DNA of 34,431 nucleotides, taken from assembly GCA_947588845.1 (NCBI GenBank), contig CANQAR010000041.1, positions 1-34,431 on the forward strand. The letters run 5' to 3'. Positions 30,110 through 34,431 of the stretch are shown in pieces. The notes under the pieces were generated by a model. The model was given only the letters and a program-made list of their open reading frames with translations. It was not told the origin of the DNA and did not search any database. Position 1 is the first letter of the stretch. Every line of letters starts with the position of its first letter. The DNA comes from an uncultured Lachnospiraceae bacterium (GTDB taxonomy: Bacteria > Bacillota > Clostridia > Lachnospirales > Lachnospiraceae). A program made the translations under genes and the position numbers.

Positions 30110-31603
30110 GTGAAGAAAAGAGAAAAATTTGGCAGCCGCATCGGGTTTATCCTGGTGTCAGCAGGCTGCGCAGTAGGACTTGGCAACGTATGGAAGTTTC
30201 CGTACATGACCGGCAAGTATGGCGGTGCGGCATTCATACTGATTTATCTGGTATTTCTGGCTCTGCTCGGGTGGCCAATCATGGTCTGCGAGTTTTCGGT
30301 TGGACGAGGCAGCCAGAAGAGCTGCGCGTCTTCGTTCCGCGTACTGGAGCCGGAAGGGACGAGATGGCATCATTTTGGATGGTTCGGCATGGCCGGCAAC
30401 TATCTGCTGATGATGTTCTACACAATGGTTGCAGGGTGGATGATGTATTACTGCTTCCGCAGCATCCGCGGAGATTTCACGAAGGAAGTTCTGTATTCTC
30501 ATCAGACAAGCGAGCTGTTTAACGGCATGCTCGGTTCCGCGAAAACGATGACGCTGTGGATGATCATCGCGGTCGTTCTGGCGTTTGGTATCTGCGCGCT
30601 CGGTGTGCAGAACGGCGTGGAGAGAATTACCAAGGTCATGATGTCGGCGCTGCTTGTGCTGATTGTTGTTCTTGTGGTTAATTCCGTACGTCTTCCAGGA
30701 GCAATCGAGGGTGTGAAGTTCTATCTGGTTCCGGATTTTGCGGCGATGAAGGAATACGGCGTCGGGGAGGTTGTCTTCGGGGCGATGTCGCAGGCGTTCT
30801 TTACTTTAAGTATCGGTATCGGTTCGATGGCGATTTTCGGAAGTTATCTTGAAAAAGAGCGTTCTCTGGCAGGTGAGGCGGCAAGCATCGCAATCCTTGA
30901 TACGTTTGTGGCGCTGATGGCAGGAATGATCATCATCCCTGCATGCTTCGCGTTTGGAATCGAGCCGGGTTCCGGTCCGTCTTTGATCTTTATTACATTG
31001 CCGCAGATCTTTAATCAGATGGCGGGCGGAAGAATCTGGGGCGCGCTGTTTTTCCTGTTCCTGTCGTTCGCGGCGCTCTCGACGGTTGTCGCGGTATTTG
31101 AGAATATTATTTCCTTTGCGATTGACCTGTTCGGAATGGAGAGGAAGAAAGCGGTTCTTATTAATATTGTGGTTGTGATCCTTCTGTCGCTGCCGGCAGT
31201 GCTCGGCTTCAATGTGCTGTCCGGGTTCCAGCCGCTTGGCGCGGGAACGGGCGTCATGGATCTGGAGGACTTCCTCGTATCGAGCAACCTGCTTCCGCTG
31301 GGTTCCCTCGTCTACCTGATGTTCTGTACAAAGAAGAACGGCTGGGGCTGGGAGAATTTCATCAAGGAGACGAATGCAGGAAGAGGACCGGACTTCCCGA
31401 CAAAAATCCGCGCTTACATGACCTATGTGATTCCGGTTCTGGTGATCATTGTTTATCTGAAGGGATACTGGGATATGTTTGCTCCGCAGGCAAGAAAGGC
31501 AGGCAATCCGATGATTCTCGTCGGCTGGATGATCGTCGCGGTGGCATTCCTCGCGCTGATCGCGTGGTTTACGATGGGCAAACCTAATAGTAAAAAGAGA
31601 TAA
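30110..31603 (+). CDS. Sodium-dependent transporter, SNF/NSS family
   Basis: A 497-aa neurotransmitter:sodium symporter-type membrane protein with about 11-12 hydrophobic segments. The first helix has the sodium-site sequence SAGCAVGLGNVWKFPYM, and FGSYLEKE and SFAALSTVVAVFE (helix 8 Ser/Thr region) are also recognisable. Members take up amino acids with Na+, for example leucine, tryptophan or tyrosine. GTG 30110 has AAGGAG 7 bases upstream; ATG 30092 has none and is rejected. It is first in a likely operon with an aminotransferase (27 bases later) and a sodium/proton antiporter. The amino acid is not readable. Confidence 0.9.
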   Translation: MKKREKFGSRIGFILVSAGCAVGLGNVWKFPYMTGKYGGAAFILIYLVFLALLGWPIMVCEFSVGRGSQKSCASSFRVLEPEGTRWHHFGWFGMAGNYLLMMFYTMVAGWMMYYCFRSIRGDFTKEVLYSHQTSELFNGMLGSAKTMTLWMIIAVVLAFGICALGVQNGVERITKVMMSALLVLIVVLVVNSVRLPGAIEGVKFYLVPDFAAMKEYGVGEVVFGAMSQAFFTLSIGIGSMAIFGSYLEKERSLAGEAASIAILDTFVALMAGMIIIPACFAFGIEPGSGPSLIFITLPQIFNQMAGGRIWGALFFLFLSFAALSTVVAVFENIISFAIDLFGMERKKAVLINIVVVILLSLPAVLGFNVLSGFQPLGAGTGVMDLEDFLVSSNLLPLGSLVYLMFCTKKNGWGWENFIKETNAGRGPDFPTKIRAYMTYVIPVLVIIVYLKGYWDMFAPQARKAGNPMILVGWMIVAVAFLALIAWFTMGKPNSKKR

Positions 31604-31630
31604 AGATACAAAGAGGAGGAACGATCAATT

Positions 31631-32821
31631 ATGATAGCAAAAAAAATGATACCGTATGTGCAAAATAATTCCGCGATTCGTCTGATGTTTGAGGAGGGCA
31701 ACCGTCTCAAGGCGAAGTATGGAGCGGATAAAGTGTTCGATTTCAGTCTTGGCAATCCGAATGTTCCGGCGCCGGAAGCCCTCAAGGAGGCGATCATCGA
31801 CATCCTGAACACGGAAGAGCCGACGAAGGTGCACGGCTACATGAGCAACGCAGGATTCCCGGAGGTGCGCCAGACGATTGCGGAGGAGCTGAACGGGCGG
31901 TTTGGCACAAAGTTTTCCGGAAACAACCTGATCATGACCGTCGGTGCGGGCAGCGGCCTGAATGTCTGCCTGAAGACACTGCTTGATCCGGGTGAGGAAG
32001 TTCTCGTGTTTGCTCCGTATTTCCTGGAGTACGGCGCTTACGTGCGCAATTATGATGGCGTACTCGTGGAGGTGACGCCGAACACGGAGACGTTCCAGCC
32101 GAATCTCGTCGATTTTGAGGCGAAGATTAATGAGAAGACAAAAGCTGTCATCATCAACAACCCGAACAATCCGACGGGCGTGATTTATTCTGAGGAGACA
32201 ATTCAGAAGATGGCTGCCATTCTGGAGAAGAAACAGAAGGAGTACGGCCACGCGATCTACCTGATTTCCGATGAGCCGTACCGCGAGCTCGCGTTTGACG
32301 GCGCGAAGATTCCGTTTGTCACAAAATATTACGCGAACACGATGGTCGTTTACTCCTACAGCAAATCACTTTCGCTTCCAGGCGAGCGAATTGGATATGT
32401 GATCATCCCGGATGAGGTTGAGGACAGTGAGGGAACGATCACGGCGGCCACGATCGCGAACCGCATCAGCGGTGCGGTCAACGCTCCGTCCCTGATGCAG
32501 CTTGCGGTAGCGCGGTGCGCGGATGCCGGAGCGGATCTCGGTTTCTACGACAGGAACAGAAAGACGCTGTACGAAGGGTTGACGAAATGCGGATTTACCT
32601 GTGTGAAGCCGGAGGGAGCTTTCTATCTCTGGATGAAATCTCCGGCGGCGGATGAGAAAGACTTCGTGGAAGCAGGAAAGAAGTACAACATTCTGATGGT
32701 GCCGGGAACTTCATTTGCGTGTCCGGGCTATGTAAGGCTTGCGTACTGCGTTTCCTATGAAACGATCGTAAATTCCCTGCCTCAGTTTGAGAAGCTGGCG
32801 AAGGACATGGGTGTAGCGTAA
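31631..32821 (+). CDS. PLP-dependent class I/II aminotransferase
   Basis: A 396-aa fold-type I aminotransferase. Lys245 in VYSYSKSLSLPGER is the PLP Schiff-base residue. NNPNNPTG (Asn to the ring), SDEPYRELAF (Asp to pyridine N, Tyr to O3') and the C-terminal Arg in GYVRLAYC (substrate carboxylate) complete the site. It resembles the bifunctional aspartate/aromatic aminotransferases of Clostridia. ATG 31631 follows GAGGAGGA. With the sodium-coupled transporter upstream, it most likely transaminates the imported amino acid to its 2-keto acid. The substrate is not certain. Confidence 0.9.
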   Translation: MIAKKMIPYVQNNSAIRLMFEEGNRLKAKYGADKVFDFSLGNPNVPAPEALKEAIIDILNTEEPTKVHGYMSNAGFPEVRQTIAEELNGRFGTKFSGNNLIMTVGAGSGLNVCLKTLLDPGEEVLVFAPYFLEYGAYVRNYDGVLVEVTPNTETFQPNLVDFEAKINEKTKAVIINNPNNPTGVIYSEETIQKMAAILEKKQKEYGHAIYLISDEPYRELAFDGAKIPFVTKYYANTMVVYSYSKSLSLPGERIGYVIIPDEVEDSEGTITAATIANRISGAVNAPSLMQLAVARCADAGADLGFYDRNRKTLYEGLTKCGFTCVKPEGAFYLWMKSPAADEKDFVEAGKKYNILMVPGTSFACPGYVRLAYCVSYETIVNSLPQFEKLAKDMGVA

Positions 32822-32875
32822 CGCGGGAAAAACCGTTGGATTTGCAGCATTGCAATCGATGTATTGGAGGAAAAT

Positions 32876-34431
32876 ATGAAAGTAAACAAAGGAAAAATCA
32901 AGTGGATGAACAGGAGAAAAATTTCTCTGCTTATGGGGATGACGGCGATGCTGATCCTGTCCAGTTCCCTGACGGTATTTGCGGAGGAAGCCGCCGAGTA
33001 CCAGCCGGATCTGTACGCCACGGCGTGGGCGCTGCTGCCGCCTGTGGTGGCAATCGCTCTGGCCCTGGTCACCAAGGAAGTGTACAGTTCTCTGTTTATC
33101 GGAATTACGGTAGGTTCGCTGTTCTATTCCGGATTCAATGTTCAGAAGACGTTTGTCCATATTTTTGAGGGCGGCATCATCAGCGTTCTCTCAGACAGCT
33201 ACAATGTGGGTATCCTGGTATTCCTGGTCATCCTCGGTGCGATGGTGAGCCTGATGAACCGGGCGGGCGGTTCCGCAGCCTTCGGGCACTGGGCAAAAAC
33301 CCACATTAAAACCCGTGTCGGCGCGCAGCTTGCGACGATCGTTCTCGGCGTTCTGATCTTTATCGACGATTATTTCAACTGTCTGACCGTGGGAAGCGTT
33401 ATGCGCCCCGTTACGGACGGACACAACGTATCCCGTGCGAAGCTGGCGTATCTGATCGACGCGACGGCGGCCCCGGTCTGCATCATCGCTCCGATCTCCT
33501 CGTGGGCGGCGGCGGTCAGCGGCTTTGTGGAAGGGGAGAATGGTCTTTCCGTCTTTGTGCGCGCGATTCCGTATAACTTCTATGCGCTTCTGACGATTGT
33601 CATGATGGTTGGCATGGTAGTTATGAAATGTGAGTATGGCCCGATGGCCACGCATGAGAAAAATGCGCTGAAGGGTGATCTTTTCACAACCGGCAAGAAT
33701 GTGTACACAGGGTCGGAGAACGGCGTTGTCGAAAATCCGAACGGTCAGGTCAAGGATCTGCTGATTCCGATCATCAGCCTGATCGTCTGCTGCATCATCG
33801 GCATGATCTACACCGGCGGATTCTTCAGCGGCACGGATTTTATCACCGCATTCTCTGAGAGCGACGCGTCGATCGGCCTTGCGCTGGGAAGCTTCTTCGG
33901 TCTTGTGATCACGATCATCATGTACATGTTCCGCAAAGTTCTGTCCTTCAAAGATTGTATGGATTGTATTCCGGAAGGATTTAAGGCGATGGTTCCCGCA
34001 ATCCTGATCCTGACGTTTGCGTGGACGCTGAAAGCCATGACGGACAGCCTCGGCGCGGATGTGTTTGTGGCGGAGACGGTGAAAGGCTTTGCCGATTCCC
34101 TGCTGAACTTCCTTCCGGCCATCATTTTCCTGATTGCGTGCTTCCTCGCGTTTGCGACCGGAACCTCCTGGGGAACGTTCGGTATCCTGATCCCGATCGT
34201 CGTCAAGGTATTCTCCGGCACAAATCCGGAGATGATGATCATCTCGATCTCCGCATGCATGGCAGGAGCTGTGTGCGGCGACCACTGCTCACCGATCTCG
34301 GATACGACAATCATGGCGTCGGCCGGCGCGCAGTGTGACCACGTCAACCACGTTTCGACGCAGCTGCCCTACGCGATCGTCGCGGCGGCGGTATCATTCG
34401 TGACCTACATCGTGGCAGGATTCGCGCAGAC
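32876..34431 (+). CDS. NhaC family sodium/proton antiporter (3' end outside window)
   Basis: An open frame from ATG 32876 (GGAGG upstream) to the window edge, 518 codons so far. After a basic start, residues about 16-36 look like a signal peptide (LLMGMTAMLILSSSLTVFA) ending at AEEA. Then ALVTKEVYSSLFIGITVG, a repeated set of helices, FIDDYFNCLTVG with two conserved Asp, and ATAAPVCIIAPISSWAAA match the NhaC type (COG1757). Such proteins exchange Na+ for H+, or amino-acid-linked acids in some members. It follows a Na+-coupled transporter and an aminotransferase, so it could remove imported Na+. Because of the cut, total length is unknown. Confidence 0.85.
   Translation, partial: MKVNKGKIKWMNRRKISLLMGMTAMLILSSSLTVFAEEAAEYQPDLYATAWALLPPVVAIALALVTKEVYSSLFIGITVGSLFYSGFNVQKTFVHIFEGGIISVLSDSYNVGILVFLVILGAMVSLMNRAGGSAAFGHWAKTHIKTRVGAQLATIVLGVLIFIDDYFNCLTVGSVMRPVTDGHNVSRAKLAYLIDATAAPVCIIAPISSWAAAVSGFVEGENGLSVFVRAIPYNFYALLTIVMMVGMVVMKCEYGPMATHEKNALKGDLFTTGKNVYTGSENGVVENPNGQVKDLLIPIISLIVCCIIGMIYTGGFFSGTDFITAFSESDASIGLALGSFFGLVITIIMYMFRKVLSFKDCMDCIPEGFKAMVPAILILTFAWTLKAMTDSLGADVFVAETVKGFADSLLNFLPAIIFLIACFLAFATGTSWGTFGILIPIVVKVFSGTNPEMMIISISACMAGAVCGDHCSPISDTTIMASAGAQCDHVNHVSTQLPYAIVAAAVSFVTYIVAGFAQ

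Noticed and set aside
1-34431. CRISPR arrays, tRNA and rRNA genes, prophage
   Set aside because: No regularly spaced direct repeats with unique spacers, no tRNA-like TTCnA arms in cloverleaf context, and no phage or integrase genes were seen.

Overview
The window looks like a chromosomal segment of a Gram-positive, low-to-mid GC Clostridia, most likely a Lachnospiraceae relative. The reasons are the strong AGGAGG-type ribosome binding sites, sigma-A promoters with 17-bp spacers, frequent GTG starts, the gdpP-rplI-dnaB order of Firmicutes, a SPOCS/LysM spore-coat-type protein, and many short hairpin repeats between genes. I saw no rRNA, tRNA, CRISPR array, transposase or phage gene. The species cannot be named from the sequence.

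Layout. 1-3.5 kb: a PrcB-type lipoprotein, a SPOCS/LysM protein and ispE (isoprenoid synthesis), with a strong promoter and a GntR-type operator in front of ispE. 3.6-7.0 kb: a GntR/FCD regulator, a PfkB sugar kinase, a cytidylate-kinase-like protein and a ketopantoate reductase-like protein in one direction. 7.1-13.8 kb: a YfcE-type phosphodiesterase, aroA, a THUMP-domain RNA methyltransferase, a secreted papain-like protease, an RdgB-type pyrophosphatase and a second YfcE-type protein. 13.8-14.5 kb, minus strand: the queuosine-precursor transporter queT, with its own promoter and a likely preQ1-I riboswitch. 14.5-18.1 kb: a 166-bp inverted-repeat element, thioredoxin, a small alarmone synthetase and a solitary OLD-family ATPase/nuclease. 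18.2-25.0 kb: gdpP-rplI-dnaB, a glycerophosphodiesterase and a phosphofructokinase. 25.1-28.7 kb: dnaX, then two minus-strand genes (class C26 amidotransferase, Uma2-type nuclease). 28.7-29.2 kb: a compact type I toxin-antitoxin locus. 29.2-34.4 kb: yqeY, a sodium-coupled transporter, a PLP aminotransferase and a sodium/proton antiporter that runs off the window.

Most genes are housekeeping. The notable parts are small. (1) The toxin-antitoxin locus at 28764-29195 has promoters, terminators, a sequestered ribosome binding site and a convergent antisense RNA gene that can all be read from the sequence. (2) A family of hairpins with covarying stems ends in a conserved GACCGnAnCGAAG box. (3) A second dispersed hairpin family occurs beside pfkA, the RNA methyltransferase gene and rdgB. 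(4) An exact 10-bp core of the classical GntR operator lies just after the ispE promoter and probably ties the GntR gene to its own operon. (5) queT carries a likely preQ1-I riboswitch. (6) The OLD-family protein has a Cys cluster and an altered Walker B motif. All functional calls come from reading motifs; no database search was run.
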